From an uncultured Lactobacillus sp. (lineage in GTDB: Bacteria > Bacillota > Bacilli > Lactobacillales > Lactobacillaceae), in NCBI GenBank assembly GCA_937916845.1, contig CALFSK010000042.1, positions 1 through 56,350 on the forward strand: a stretch of 56,350 bases of DNA, read 5' to 3'. The notes beneath the pieces were generated by a model. It saw only the letters and a program-made list of their open reading frames with translations, was not told where the DNA came from and searched no databases. Position numbers and translations under genes: made by a program. Positions 16,926 through 25,806 of this stretch are shown in pieces. Numbering within the stretch: the stretch's first letter is position 1; every line of letters begins with the position of its first letter.

Positions 16926-17603
16926 CTAAAATTCTTCTTTACCCGTAATGTTCAACTGGTCATCCAGGTGGTAACAGATTGGGACCCCGTTGGCCACTTC
17001 GACCCCATCAATCCCGGTATCACTAATCTGTTCGAGATACTTGATCATCGCACGTAACGTACTGCCGTGTGCCACAACCAACTGATTTTGTCCGTCTAAC
17101 AACCGTGGAGCAATCATATCGATCCAGTACGGCATGATGCGGTCGTACGCCATCTTCAGGCTTTCACCGCGGGGTTCAATGTTTGGCCCGTACTTCATGT
17201 AGCGCCGGTCATGATCCAGTTCAGCCGCCGTCAATAATGGGGGTACCGTATAAAAACTTCGCCGCCATTTTTGAACTTGTGCCTTACCGTATTCTTGGCG
17301 GGTAGCGTCCTTATTTTGTCCGCGTAACGCGCCGTAGTGTCGTTCATTCAGGCGCCACGTTTTATACTCCGGCAACCATGCTTGATTGATCTCATCCAAC
17401 ATAATGTTGGCCGTGACGATCGCACGTTTTAAAACCGACGTGTGGACCGCACCAAACTGAATGCCGGTTTCTCGTAGCCGTTTGCCTGCATGGTGAGCCT
17501 GCATAATCCCAACGTCCGTCAGCGGTACGTCACTCCAGCCCGTATACGTATTATCGCGATTCGCCGTACTCTCACCGTGTCGTACCAATACCAGTTCTGT
17601 CAT
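16926..17603 (-). CDS. gpmA: 2,3-bisphosphoglycerate-dependent phosphoglycerate mutase
   Basis: A histidine phosphatase-fold enzyme of 225 residues that interconverts 3- and 2-phosphoglycerate. The phosphohistidine is in [20 protein letters not shown], the second core region is [16 protein letters not shown], the cofactor loop [12 protein letters not shown] follows, and the second His is in [15 protein letters not shown]. Lactobacilli often carry several paralogues, so it may not be the main glycolytic enzyme. The ATG at 17603 has AGGTG upstream. Confidence 0.88.
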   Translation of the reverse strand: MTELVLVRHGESTANRDNTYTGWSDVPLTDVGIMQAHHAGKRLRETGIQFGAVHTSVLKRAIVTANIMLDEINQAWLPEYKTWRLNERHYGALRGQNKDATRQEYGKAQVQKWRRSFYTVPPLLTAAELDHDRRYMKYGPNIEPRGESLKMAYDRIMPYWIDMIAPRLLDGQNQLVVAHGSTLRAMIKYLEQISDTGIDGVEVANGVPICYHLDDQLNITGKEEF

Positions 17604-17633
17604 TCTCTACACCTGCCATATTAATTACTTCTA

Positions 17634-17661
17634 ATCATAATCGATTTAAGCTGTTTTTCAA
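17634..17661 (-). promoter_or_regulatory. Promoter of the phosphoglycerate mutase gene
   Basis: TTGAAA (17661-17656) and TATGAT (17639-17634) are 16 bp apart, downstream of the preceding terminator and 31 nt before the start codon. Confidence 0.55.
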
Positions 17662-17685
17662 AGTCGGAACTGTCTTACTATCAAT

Positions 17686-17730
17686 TAAAAAGAACGGCTA
17701 AACTAGCGTCACCACTAAGTTTAACCGTTC
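17686..17730 (-). terminator. Terminator after the EamA transporter
   Basis: GAACGGTTAAACTTAG pairs with CTAGTTTAGCCGTTC and is followed by five T on the minus strand, just past the transporter stop. Confidence 0.85.
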
Positions 17731-17745
17731 TCAAAGCTTTAATTA

Positions 17746-18777
17746 TCAGTCTTCCTGATTCGAAATGGCGTTAGAGTGCTGAGCCAATCTGAGTGCTTCA
17801 GCATCCCCATCCGTTTCAGATTGCGCAACCTTGCCCATGGCACTAGCACGTTCTCTGAACCGATTACCAACAAAGGTCACGACCGACCCAATCAAGATCA
17901 CAACGATCCCAATCACCGTCGTGAGTACAATTTGTTCCCGTAAGATCAGCGCAGCTAAAATCGGCGCTAATCCCGGTTTGATAAAGAAGACCAGTGAAGC
18001 CGTCGACACGTCGGTTTTTTCCATTGCCAAGAAATAAAAGGCAAAACCACCACCCGTGACACAGACCCCAATAAAGAATAATAACCAGAAATATTGCATA
18101 TTAACATTTACAAGTACCGGAATAGCGGCAAACTGGCGCAACCCGATGGCTGTTAACCCAGAAGCTACCGCTGGAATCTTTGTAATTAACGCTAGAACCA
18201 ATAATTCAAACGCGCCCGCAAAAAATGTGAAACACGTCATCGTCAACCCGTTCAGTCCCCGTTTAACGGAACCGTACCGCGAAACGATACTATATAGACC
18301 AAACGTAATGGCCGAACCGATTGCTAAAATCAATCCCAAGCCGTTCGTCAAATGGGCTGGGTTCACAATAATTAATAACCCAATCACCGAAATAATCACA
18401 GAAATTAAGTTAGCTCGACCTAACCGTTCGTGCAGGATCAGGTAAGAGAAGAGCAACGCAAAGACCGGATTACAGCTGAATAGCACGGCCACCGTCGAAG
18501 CTTTGTCTACCGTAATGGCTAGTTGGTATAACGACATGCTGACGATCACACAGATCAACCCAGTCAGAGCAAAGAGTCGCCAGTCGGCTCCAACTAAACG
18601 CCGACCTGACTTTTTAAGCGCACTCAGCGCAAATGGCAACAGGACAACTGCCCCAATGAAAAATCGAATTAAGTTCAATTGAATCGGATTAAAGGCGCTA
18701 CCGGCCATCTTTAGTGCAATCTCCATTGAACTGAACATCAACGTTGAAATTGCAATGTAAAGATATGCTTTCTTCAC
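17746..18777 (-). CDS. EamA/DMT-superfamily transporter
   Basis: A 343-residue membrane protein with ten predicted helices arranged as two EamA repeats (residues about 5-135 and 150-290), typical of drug/metabolite transporters. The repeat ends LHERLGRANLISVIISVIGLLIIV and LREQIVLTTVIGIVVILIGSVV are characteristic. The 35-residue hydrophilic tail follows the last helix. Substrate unknown; amino acids or metabolites are possible. The start is a GTG at 18777. Confidence 0.85.
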   Translation of the reverse strand: MKKAYLYIAISTLMFSSMEIALKMAGSAFNPIQLNLIRFFIGAVVLLPFALSALKKSGRRLVGADWRLFALTGLICVIVSMSLYQLAITVDKASTVAVLFSCNPVFALLFSYLILHERLGRANLISVIISVIGLLIIVNPAHLTNGLGLILAIGSAITFGLYSIVSRYGSVKRGLNGLTMTCFTFFAGAFELLVLALITKIPAVASGLTAIGLRQFAAIPVLVNVNMQYFWLLFFIGVCVTGGGFAFYFLAMEKTDVSTASLVFFIKPGLAPILAALILREQIVLTTVIGIVVILIGSVVTFVGNRFRERASAMGKVAQSETDGDAEALRLAQHSNAISNQED

Positions 18778-18855
18778 GAAACGTTCGCTTCTTTCTTAAT
18801 AAAAATTTAATAGTCACGCGTTTCAGTATAGCACCATTTTCAAACCCTTTTCAAA

Positions 18856-19818
18856 CTAGCTAATGAGATTCGACTGAACAACCACCATTAAGATTGGAAT
18901 CACGATTAAACTCAGGAGCGTGGTTTCCGTCACCATCACGGCCGCATAGTCGGCATCGGCACCGTAGAGTTTTGACACGACCGGCGCGTTGGTCATAACT
19001 GGCATGGCGGATTGTAAGATAAAGACTTGTTTCATTTCAACTGGAATGGACATCGGGATGAGCATTAACGTCATCAAAACGGGTGCAAAGATGAAGCGTC
19101 CGAGTAAGATCCCAATACTATCACGGTCAAAACGCATACTGCTCAAGCCAGCGTTAGCCATGGAAATCCCAATAAAGAGCATCGAGAGTGGGACCGTTAA
19201 GCCCCCAATGTAAGAGAAGTCGTCCATTAAGAAACTTGGTAACTTGATCCGCCATAAAACGATCAGTACCCCAATCATAAAGCCTAACAGTGGCGGTGAG
19301 AAAATCTTTTTGAGGGTTTGCTTCAAATCAAACTTAGCAGCCCCCACCCCGTCGCGCTGAATCAGGTAAACTCCGATCGTCCAAAAGATCGTCGTGTTGG
19401 CCATGTAGTACACCAGTACGTACGGTAAGGCACTACTCCCAAACAACGCCTCGTTAACGGGTAAACCGATAAAAACGGTATTGGAGTTAAAAAACATCGA
19501 CGAGAAAAGCCCCCGATGACTCTTCTTGATGTTTAAAGCCCGCATCACCCCGAACGAGATCCCGAATAAGATTGCCATGTTAAGGACGGGAAAACGCAGT
19601 CCAGGCAAGGTATCTAATAACTTTTGCGCGGTGAACTGCTTCGTGATCGTTGCAATCATGTAAGCGGGTAACGCAATTTGCGTAACGAGTCGCGCAACTA
19701 ATTTAGTTGAATCCTCGCTAAACCAGCCCCAGCGCGCTAATAAATAACCAACGGCAATCATAATGATAATCGTCATGACACCTTGAATGCTATGTAAAAA
19801 TGTCTGTAAAACTTGCAT
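18856..19818 (-). CDS. AEC-family transporter (auxin efflux carrier/malate permease type)
   Basis: A 320-residue protein of about ten membrane helices in the AEC family, whose bacterial members export or take up organic acids such as malate. The conserved first half MFFNSNTVFIGLPVNEALFG (Asn/Pro-rich crossover near residue 108) and the second-half SAMPVMTNAPVVSKLYG support this. The ATG at 19818 follows GAAAGGAG. No metabolic neighbour reveals the substrate. Confidence 0.85.
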   Translation of the reverse strand: MQVLQTFLHSIQGVMTIIIMIAVGYLLARWGWFSEDSTKLVARLVTQIALPAYMIATITKQFTAQKLLDTLPGLRFPVLNMAILFGISFGVMRALNIKKSHRGLFSSMFFNSNTVFIGLPVNEALFGSSALPYVLVYYMANTTIFWTIGVYLIQRDGVGAAKFDLKQTLKKIFSPPLLGFMIGVLIVLWRIKLPSFLMDDFSYIGGLTVPLSMLFIGISMANAGLSSMRFDRDSIGILLGRFIFAPVLMTLMLIPMSIPVEMKQVFILQSAMPVMTNAPVVSKLYGADADYAAVMVTETTLLSLIVIPILMVVVQSNLIS

Positions 19819-19867
19819 TTTTCACACTCCTTTCACTGAAAAATAATAATTCGATGAGAACCTTACC

Positions 19868-19895
19868 AGTATACCACTGTTTTTTAGGTAGCTAA
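19868..19895 (-). promoter_or_regulatory. Promoter of the AEC transporter gene
   Basis: TTAGCT (19895-19890) and TATACT (19873-19868) are 16 bp apart, with TGG before the -10 box (extended -10). Confidence 0.5.
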
Positions 19896-19918
19896 TCGCA
19901 ATTTCCGTATGAAAACGT

Positions 19919-19947
19919 TTGACGTTCTGGATAATTTTATTTATAGT
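19919..19947 (+). promoter_or_regulatory. Promoter of the LCP gene
   Basis: TTGACG (19919-19924) and TATAGT (19942-19947) have a 17-bp spacer, leaving a 5' leader of roughly 140 nt before the LCP start. A second TATAAT at 19952-19957 overlaps downstream. Confidence 0.65.
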
Positions 19948-20094
19948 GTTCTATAATTGTGTGCTGACTGATATGGTTCATTTATTGACCAGTTGATTGT
20001 TAAAATCTTATTAAGTCAGCCGTTTTTCAGAGCAAAAGTTTGATATCCGTCCTAGAATAGAATTGGTGAAAATACGAAATGATGAGGATCGATT

Positions 20095-21270
20095 ATGTCA
20101 GAAAATAATAACGATAATGGAATGGGGCCCCGCGAGCGGCGCTATCGGCAGCAACAACAACGCAATCCACATTTAAAGCCGCACAAAAAACGGACTTGGC
20201 TAGTCGGCTTACTGATTGCGTTAGGCGTGCTCTTAGTCGCCGGGGCTTACTGGGGAACAAAGACTTGGAACGCCGCTAAAGATACGATGAATACCACGTT
20301 TCAGGCAACCGGGGCTTCCAAATCCCGGAACGTCGACGCCGTCATTAAACAGGGGAAGCCGTTTTCAATCCTTCTGTTAGGGACTGATACGGGTGCCTTG
20401 GGACGAGGGAAAGATTTCTCGGCCAGAACGGATACGATGATCATCGCAACCATCAATCCTAAAAAGGAAAGCATGTCACTGACTAGTATTCCTCGTGATA
20501 CGCAAGTGATGATCGATGGTCAGTCCCAGAAGATCAACGCGGCCTATACGGTTGGCGGCGCGAGTGGTGCCGTTAAATCCGTTGAAAAACTAGTTAACGT
20601 TCCGATTGATTTTTACGCCTTAATCAACATGGGTGGTTTGAAACAGATCATCAACGCAATGGGTGGCGTGACCATTACGCCAAAGATGACCTTTAAATAC
20701 GGTCACGTTAACGTTAAAAAAGGTGTTAAGACGAAGTTGAACGGGGCAGCGGCCCTTGATTACTCCCGGATGCGTTACGATGATCCACTTGGTGACTACG
20801 GTCGGCAGAAACGCCAACGCCAAATTATCATGGCGATGGTTAGTCAATCTAACTCACTAGGCTCGATCGCTAACATTGAAAAAATTACGAAGCAACTCTC
20901 TAACAACATGCGGACCGATTTAACTTGGAACGACATGGTTACTTTAGATACGAAGTATAAGAACGCGTCTCACCACGCCAAGACTTATACGTTACAAGGA
21001 ACGGATGCCATGATTAATGGTCTTTCTTACCAAGTTGCTTCCGCTTCCCAACGTTACAAGATTTCTAAGAAATTACGGACTCAATTGCAGCTTTCAACCA
21101 GCAGCATCTCTGAATCCGACTTTACGGATACCGCTTCAATCACGACTGGCAGCAGCAGTAGCTCCGACAGTTCTGATTCGTCCAGCACGACCTCGGATAG
21201 CACGCAACAAACTACTACTGACAGTACCACAACGCAAGATGCAACAACGACCAAGGACACACAGTATTAA
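20095..21270 (+). CDS. LCP (LytR-CpsA-Psr) family cell-wall glycopolymer ligase
   Basis: LCP enzymes attach teichoic acids or capsular polymers to peptidoglycan outside the cell. The 391-residue protein has a basic cytoplasmic N-terminus, one membrane helix (about residues 36-56) and the LCP domain with ILLLGTDTGALGRGKDFSAR, SLTSIPRDTQVMI (active-site Arg) and ALDYSRMRYDDPLGDYGRQ. It ends in a Ser/Thr-rich tail of about 50 residues, probably extended in the wall. The ATG at 20095 follows GATGAGGATC. It is transcribed alone. Confidence 0.93.
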   Translation: MSENNNDNGMGPRERRYRQQQQRNPHLKPHKKRTWLVGLLIALGVLLVAGAYWGTKTWNAAKDTMNTTFQATGASKSRNVDAVIKQGKPFSILLLGTDTGALGRGKDFSARTDTMIIATINPKKESMSLTSIPRDTQVMIDGQSQKINAAYTVGGASGAVKSVEKLVNVPIDFYALINMGGLKQIINAMGGVTITPKMTFKYGHVNVKKGVKTKLNGAAALDYSRMRYDDPLGDYGRQKRQRQIIMAMVSQSNSLGSIANIEKITKQLSNNMRTDLTWNDMVTLDTKYKNASHHAKTYTLQGTDAMINGLSYQVASASQRYKISKKLRTQLQLSTSSISESDFTDTASITTGSSSSSDSSDSSSTTSDSTQQTTTDSTTTQDATTTKDTQY

Positions 21271-21313
21271 AACTGATTAAACAAACTAGACCACAATTAA
21301 GTATCTAAAACTC

Positions 21314-21360
21314 AAATACCCGTTCAGAAATGTTAACTATTTCTGGACGGGTATTTTTTT
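21314..21360 (+). terminator. Terminator after the LCP gene
   Basis: AATACCCGTTCAGAAAT pairs with ATTTCTGGACGGGTATT and is followed by a run of seven T. Confidence 0.92.
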
Positions 21361-21369
21361 ATGCACGCT

Positions 21370-21966
21370 TCATCCTTTAGTTAAATGATTAGGGTGATGC
21401 TCCAGCCAATACGAATACCAGACCACGGCTGAAGCCCCTGGCAGTATGACACTAATCAGAACTATCGGTAGCGCCGCAGTTGGCCACCAACTACTCATAA
21501 TTAGGCAGAGTACACCGCTGCCAAAAAAGAACCACCCACCTAACACGTTAGTTTTACGCCAAATGATTGGCGAGCGATACGTCCAAGGAACCCGAATCCC
21601 AAGTACGCCGTTTTGCGGTGCATCCACGCATAGGATCCCCACAAAACTGATTACTAGGCCATTCAACGCACCTTGGGGTGATATTTTTAATCCAATGGGC
21701 CCAAAAATTACCAAACTACTATAAATAAACCACGCAATCGCCCAGTGATCCACGACTTGCCAGGCCGTCCAATGATAGGTCGAAGCTGCGATAAACGGCG
21801 TCACCAAGGAAAGGATATACGTAATTGTCACGACAGCCAAGACTTCAAGCGTTAAATGAAGTTGCCGCCATCCCACCGGTTTGGGGAGCCACAACCAGAT
21901 TAGCATTAAACTATTTAAACCGGAAAAAATTAGCGCACGCCAGCGCCATTTTTCAATGCTTGACAT
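21370..21966 (-). CDS. SdpI-family membrane protein
   Basis: A 198-residue protein with about six membrane helices. The C-terminal half has the SdpI signature, GVLGIRVPWTYRSPIIWRKT followed by N and GGWFF. SdpI protects Bacillus from the SdpC killing toxin, but the family is broad and most members have no known toxin. The ATG at 21966 is preferred (GGTGG five nt upstream) over a GTG at 21978. It follows the small membrane gene at 21982-22266 by 15 nt, so the two are an operon. Confidence 0.8.
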   Translation of the reverse strand: MSSIEKWRWRALIFSGLNSLMLIWLWLPKPVGWRQLHLTLEVLAVVTITYILSLVTPFIAASTYHWTAWQVVDHWAIAWFIYSSLVIFGPIGLKISPQGALNGLVISFVGILCVDAPQNGVLGIRVPWTYRSPIIWRKTNVLGGWFFFGSGVLCLIMSSWWPTAALPIVLISVILPGASAVVWYSYWLEHHPNHLTKG

Positions 21967-21981
21967 GCAAACCACCACTTT

Positions 21982-22266
21982 TCAGTTATGCGCCATGAAG
22001 TAAATCGCACCTAAAACGGTCAGGACGGCTACACCTAGCAAGTAACCATAAAACCATTTCTCACTGAGGGAATACGTCTTGACCCCGCTAACCGTTTTCG
22101 CCATGCACGCAAAAAAGATGACGATGATTGGGTAAATCCCCAAACCAACCGTGCTAGCGGCCACCCAATCATGACCAGTCGTTGGCTGGCTTGTACTGAT
22201 ACGAAATCCCATAATTAGCGTTCCTAAAAATACCCACGTCGGCAAAACCGCGCCAATTTTTCGCAT
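21982..22266 (-). CDS. Small hypothetical membrane protein
   Basis: A 94-residue protein that I do not recognise. It has three hydrophobic segments (about residues 8-24, 36-56 and 72-90). The ATG at 22266 follows GGGGGACG at good spacing. It is the first gene of a two-gene unit with the SdpI-like protein, hinting at a shared envelope or immunity role, which is inference. Confidence 0.7.
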   Translation of the reverse strand: MRKIGAVLPTWVFLGTLIMGFRISTSQPTTGHDWVAASTVGLGIYPIIVIFFACMAKTVSGVKTYSLSEKWFYGYLLGVAVLTVLGAIYFMAHN

Positions 22267-22454
22267 TGCTTCGTCCCCCTATGTTTTTAGCTTTACCCAA
22301 GCTAAAGATACCATAGTGGGCCTGCGTTGACGACCGTTTGCCTACCCTACTGATTAAATTCCACCGTTTAGCCTAAGTATACGGACATTTTATTCACCCC
22401 CCATACATAAAATTTTGTTTGTCTACTTAGCAATCAAACCGTTACTAGATATTC

Positions 22455-22496
22455 AAAACCACGCGCAAAAACAGCTCAGCTTTTGCGCGTGGTTTT
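22455..22496 (-). terminator. Terminator after the fabH-acc operon
   Basis: AAAACCACGCGCAAAA pairs with TTTTTGCGCGTGGTTTT. The structure is nearly symmetric, so it may act in both directions, but it lies 17 nt beyond the accA stop. Confidence 0.85.
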
Positions 22497-22512
22497 ATCA
22501 TTTTTATTCACT

Positions 22513-23286
22513 TTAATTAATCGGCCAAGCGTCTAACAAATGTTGAAACTTAGCTTCTCGTTGAGCAATCAATGTGGGGCCGTCCCACTGACTCAAGTCC
22601 CGTAGTTGCGCTTCAATCAAGCTGATTAGGGTGTCCACCAGCTTCGGCGTTTCATGCGCCACCACTTGATCGACTAACCCGCGTTCAGTCAGTTCCGTCG
22701 CCGTCATGGGCAATAGATCAATGGCATCGCTAACGGTCTGTTGCCCGTGCAAAATCGCGGCCACGGCTTCGGGCGACGCTACGTTAAATAACGCGTCGTC
22801 TAGCATGATGATCCGGTTAGCGTTGGCAAATCCTAATGCGCCGCCACTGTGGCCTTCCCCGAGAAAAATCACTAAGTTAGGAACCGTTAACTGGCCAGTC
22901 GCCGCAATCAAGTCGGCAATCGCTTGGCTCTGACCGAACCGTTCCGACATCGGACTAGCATCCGCGCCAGGCATGTTGATCAAACTAACGACCGGCATCC
23001 CAAACTTTTGTGCGTGCTGAACCACCCGTAACGCGGTTCGGTAACCAGGGACCGTCAACGCCCCGCCATTTTTATTACGTCGACTGGCGAGGTCGCTACC
23101 CCGGTCAACACCCAAAACGGCTAACCGCTGACCAGTCGCCGTTTTGCCAAATCCGGCCGTCAACGCGGCGTCTTGGCCTAATAACCGGTCCCCACGCTGG
23201 CGCACCATGGTTGGCAGCAACGCCTTGATGATCGTCGGCGCACTGATTCGGTCCGCAGCCCGGAGTCGCTTTAATCGTTCATCCAT
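22513..23286 (-). CDS. accA: Acetyl-CoA carboxylase carboxyltransferase subunit alpha
   Basis: With AccD it transfers carboxyl from carboxybiotin to acetyl-CoA, giving malonyl-CoA. The 257-residue length is that of the short lactic-acid-bacterial AccA. Crotonase-fold motifs are INMPGADASPMSERFGQSQA and FLGEGHSGGALGFANAN. The segments GEGHSGGALGF and LFNVASPEA diverge from the usual GEGGSGGALAxG and YSVISPEG, consistent with a second, diverged ACC set. The ATG at 23286 overlaps the end of accD by 8 nt. Confidence 0.9.
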   Translation of the reverse strand: MDERLKRLRAADRISAPTIIKALLPTMVRQRGDRLLGQDAALTAGFGKTATGQRLAVLGVDRGSDLASRRNKNGGALTVPGYRTALRVVQHAQKFGMPVVSLINMPGADASPMSERFGQSQAIADLIAATGQLTVPNLVIFLGEGHSGGALGFANANRIIMLDDALFNVASPEAVAAILHGQQTVSDAIDLLPMTATELTERGLVDQVVAHETPKLVDTLISLIEAQLRDLSQWDGPTLIAQREAKFQHLLDAWPIN

Positions 23287-24085
23287 GGCACTGGTCCCCT
23301 TTCAGATCGTAACTCGCCAAGACGGTCGCTAAGTATTGGGAAAGTTGTGGTCGGGCAACGACCGCATCTAACATCCCGTGTTCAAATAAACTTTCCGCCG
23401 TTTGAAAGTCTGCGGGTAAGTCGACTGGCATCGTCTGCTGAATCACGCGGGCACCGGCAAACCCAATCTTAGCACCGGCTTCCGCTACGACGACGTCACC
23501 CTTGAAGGCGAAACTTGCCGACACGCCACCCATGGTCGGATCAGTCAAAACCGTAATCAACGGCAATGGTGATGCGGCCAAGCGGGCGAGTTCTGCCAAA
23601 ACTAAATTCATCCCGACTAACGCGTAGACGCCCTCTTGCATGCGGGCACCACCCGAAGTCGTGACAAGAATCAATGGCAATTGCCGTTGCCGGGCAACCT
23701 GACTAGCCGCCACGATGCGCCGCGTCACGACCGTATTCAACGTCCCCATCATGAAGTAACTATCCATGACGGCTACGACGGCCGGATGCTGGTCAATCGT
23801 GGCCACACCGGTCACAACCGCTTCAGTCGACGTCGTCCGCTCCTGTGCTCGTGCCAATTTTTGGTCATACGCGGGAAAATCCAGCGCATTCACTGGTCGT
23901 TCGGGCATGGGTAACGGTTGAAAACTAGCCGCATCGACTAACAGGTCAATGCGTTGCTCTGCTGTCAATCGTTGCCAGTGTTTGCAGTACGGACATTGCC
24001 GAAACGGTCCCCACTGACTGTGATGAACGTGGCGGCCGCAAGCGACGCACGTCGTCCACGTTCCTGTCTTTGGATAGTGCGTCAT
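23279..24085 (-). CDS. accD: Acetyl-CoA carboxylase carboxyltransferase subunit beta
   Basis: The beta half of the carboxyltransferase, 268 residues. A four-Cys zinc ribbon (CVACGRHVHH and CPYCKHW) at residues 13-37 is followed by the crotonase-like domain with TSGGARMQEGVYALVGM and LTDPTMGGVSASFAF, which bind acetyl-CoA. The ATG at 24085 overlaps the accC stop (ATGA) behind GGGAGG, so translation of the two is coupled. Confidence 0.93.
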   Translation of the reverse strand: MTHYPKTGTWTTCVACGRHVHHSQWGPFRQCPYCKHWQRLTAEQRIDLLVDAASFQPLPMPERPVNALDFPAYDQKLARAQERTTSTEAVVTGVATIDQHPAVVAVMDSYFMMGTLNTVVTRRIVAASQVARQRQLPLILVTTSGGARMQEGVYALVGMNLVLAELARLAASPLPLITVLTDPTMGGVSASFAFKGDVVVAEAGAKIGFAGARVIQQTMPVDLPADFQTAESLFEHGMLDAVVARPQLSQYLATVLASYDLKGDQCHG

Positions 24086-25404
24086 TTTTCAACCTCCCAA
24101 CGACCTAAGCTGTGAATCGAATACTGGTCACGTTCATATTCAGGACGGGCAACCGTTGCCCGCAAAAAAGCTAGGTCGGTTTCTGGACCGACTAACTGAA
24201 CCGCAGCTAAAGCCCGTTGCAAATTTTGAACCGCAACCTGACGCGTCGGTCCCGTGACCATCAGCTTAGCAATCAGCCCGTCATACATCGTCACCAAGTG
24301 GTCCCCCACCCGATAACCAGTGTCAACACGGACATCGGGTGACCAGTTCAACTGCGCAATTTCAGTTTGCCGAATCGGCAGCGTCGCCGAAATCCGCGCT
24401 TCAATCGCCGTACACTGGGGGTGTAAACCGACGTTGGCGTCGACTTCGACGGGTAGTCCCGCAGCTTGCCTGATTTGTGCCTGCACGATGTCGATACCCG
24501 TTGTTAGCTCGGTCACCCCGTGTTCGACTTGCAACCGGGTATTCATTTCCATAAAGTAAAACCGGCCATTTGAGAATAAAAATTCAACCGTTCCTAGGCT
24601 TTGATAGTGCGTTCCAGCAAGTAGTTGGCGCGTCAACTGGTACAACTCCTGGCGCTGCTCCGTCGATAAAATACTTGCCGGACTTTCTTCAAACACTTTT
24701 TGTTTGTGTAACTGCAAACTACAGTCGCGATCGCCTAAAATCAGTAGCCCCGTCGCCGTTCCAAGCACCTGAACTTCAATGTGCCGGGCGCGGTTGAGGT
24801 AGTGTTCTAAGTACATTGAATCATCTAAAAAAGACGCAACGGCTTCTTGGCGCGCCGTTCGTAACTGCTGGTGGAGTTTTTTGACGTCCGCAATCACGCG
24901 GATCCCCTTACCCCCACCACCATGACTGGCTTTCAAGACTAGTGGAAAGCCCAATCGTTGCGCAAGGGGCTTAATGCTAGTCCATCCAAGTCCTTGGAGT
25001 GAATGCCCAGATAGAACGGGCACCCCCTGTTTGCGCGCAAAATCCTTCGCACGGGATTTATCTCCCATTAACTTAATCTGGGCCGTTTGTGGTCCAATCC
25101 ACGTAATACCGCACTCGGCACACATTTCAGCAAACTCAGCATTTTCTGACAAAAAACCGTAACCGGGATGAATGGCATCCGCATGCGTGTTCAGGGCCGC
25201 CATTAAAATTGCTTCGGCGTTTAAGTACGACGCACTCGCCGCGGCCGGGCCAATGCAGACCACTTCGTCGGCAAGCTGTGTATACCAAGCGCCCCGATCA
25301 GCCGTGGAGCAGACCGCGACCGTTTGAATATTTAGTTCCCGGCAGGCCTTAATGATTCGAACGGCAATCTCCCCGCGGTTGGCAATTAAAAGCTTGCGAA
25401 ACAT
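24082..25404 (-). CDS. accC: Biotin carboxylase subunit of acetyl-CoA carboxylase
   Basis: Carboxylates biotin on AccB using ATP and bicarbonate. The 440-residue protein has the N-terminal domain MFRKLLIANRGEIAVRIIKA, the ATP-grasp glycine loop KASHGGGGKGIRV, and the active-site segment FYFMEMNTRLQVEHGVTE. The family usually reads FIEMNTRIQVEHPVTE, so the loop is recognisable but varied. The ATG at 25404 is 2 nt from the accB stop. Confidence 0.94.
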   Translation of the reverse strand: MFRKLLIANRGEIAVRIIKACRELNIQTVAVCSTADRGAWYTQLADEVVCIGPAAASASYLNAEAILMAALNTHADAIHPGYGFLSENAEFAEMCAECGITWIGPQTAQIKLMGDKSRAKDFARKQGVPVLSGHSLQGLGWTSIKPLAQRLGFPLVLKASHGGGGKGIRVIADVKKLHQQLRTARQEAVASFLDDSMYLEHYLNRARHIEVQVLGTATGLLILGDRDCSLQLHKQKVFEESPASILSTEQRQELYQLTRQLLAGTHYQSLGTVEFLFSNGRFYFMEMNTRLQVEHGVTELTTGIDIVQAQIRQAAGLPVEVDANVGLHPQCTAIEARISATLPIRQTEIAQLNWSPDVRVDTGYRVGDHLVTMYDGLIAKLMVTGPTRQVAVQNLQRALAAVQLVGPETDLAFLRATVARPEYERDQYSIHSLGRWEVEK

Positions 25405-25406
25405 AC

Positions 25407-25796
25407 TTACCGGTCCTTTCGCACTGTAAATAGCGGTTGTTCAAATTCGACCGCCGTATCATCCGCCACTAAAATGGCCGTTAATTGGCCCGCAACGGGA
25501 CTCGTTAACGGATTAAACAACTTCATACTTTCAATCTGACCCAGTTCCTGACCAGCCGTAACGGTCCGACCAACCTTCAAATCACTGGCTAAGTGAACAA
25601 CGCCCACCATTGGGCTTTTAACACTAACCTCAAGATTGTCTGCACTAGTTGCTGGTGTCGTCGACTGTCCCGTACCGTTAGCCTTATCGAGCGACTTCGT
25701 GACTTCGATTTCAAGTTCGCCAGCCTTGACCCGGATCTGTTGGTACCCTTCACGCGCGTACTTTTCGACTAGTCGGTCTAAATCTTTCAATTCCAT
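25407..25796 (-). CDS. accB: Biotin carboxyl carrier protein
   Basis: The 129-residue carrier holds biotin on a lysine and moves the carboxyl group between AccC and AccA/D. The C-terminal biotinyl domain has VKSPMVGVVHL and the biotinylation site in QIESMKLFN. The usual motif is EAMKM, so Ala is Ser and the second Met is Leu, while the Lys is kept. A short Thr/Ala/Ser linker joins it to an N-terminal region. It lies 10 nt after fabH. Confidence 0.93.
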   Translation of the reverse strand: MELKDLDRLVEKYAREGYQQIRVKAGELEIEVTKSLDKANGTGQSTTPATSADNLEVSVKSPMVGVVHLASDLKVGRTVTAGQELGQIESMKLFNPLTSPVAGQLTAILVADDTAVEFEQPLFTVRKDR

Positions 25797-25806
25797 AGTT
25801 GCACCC

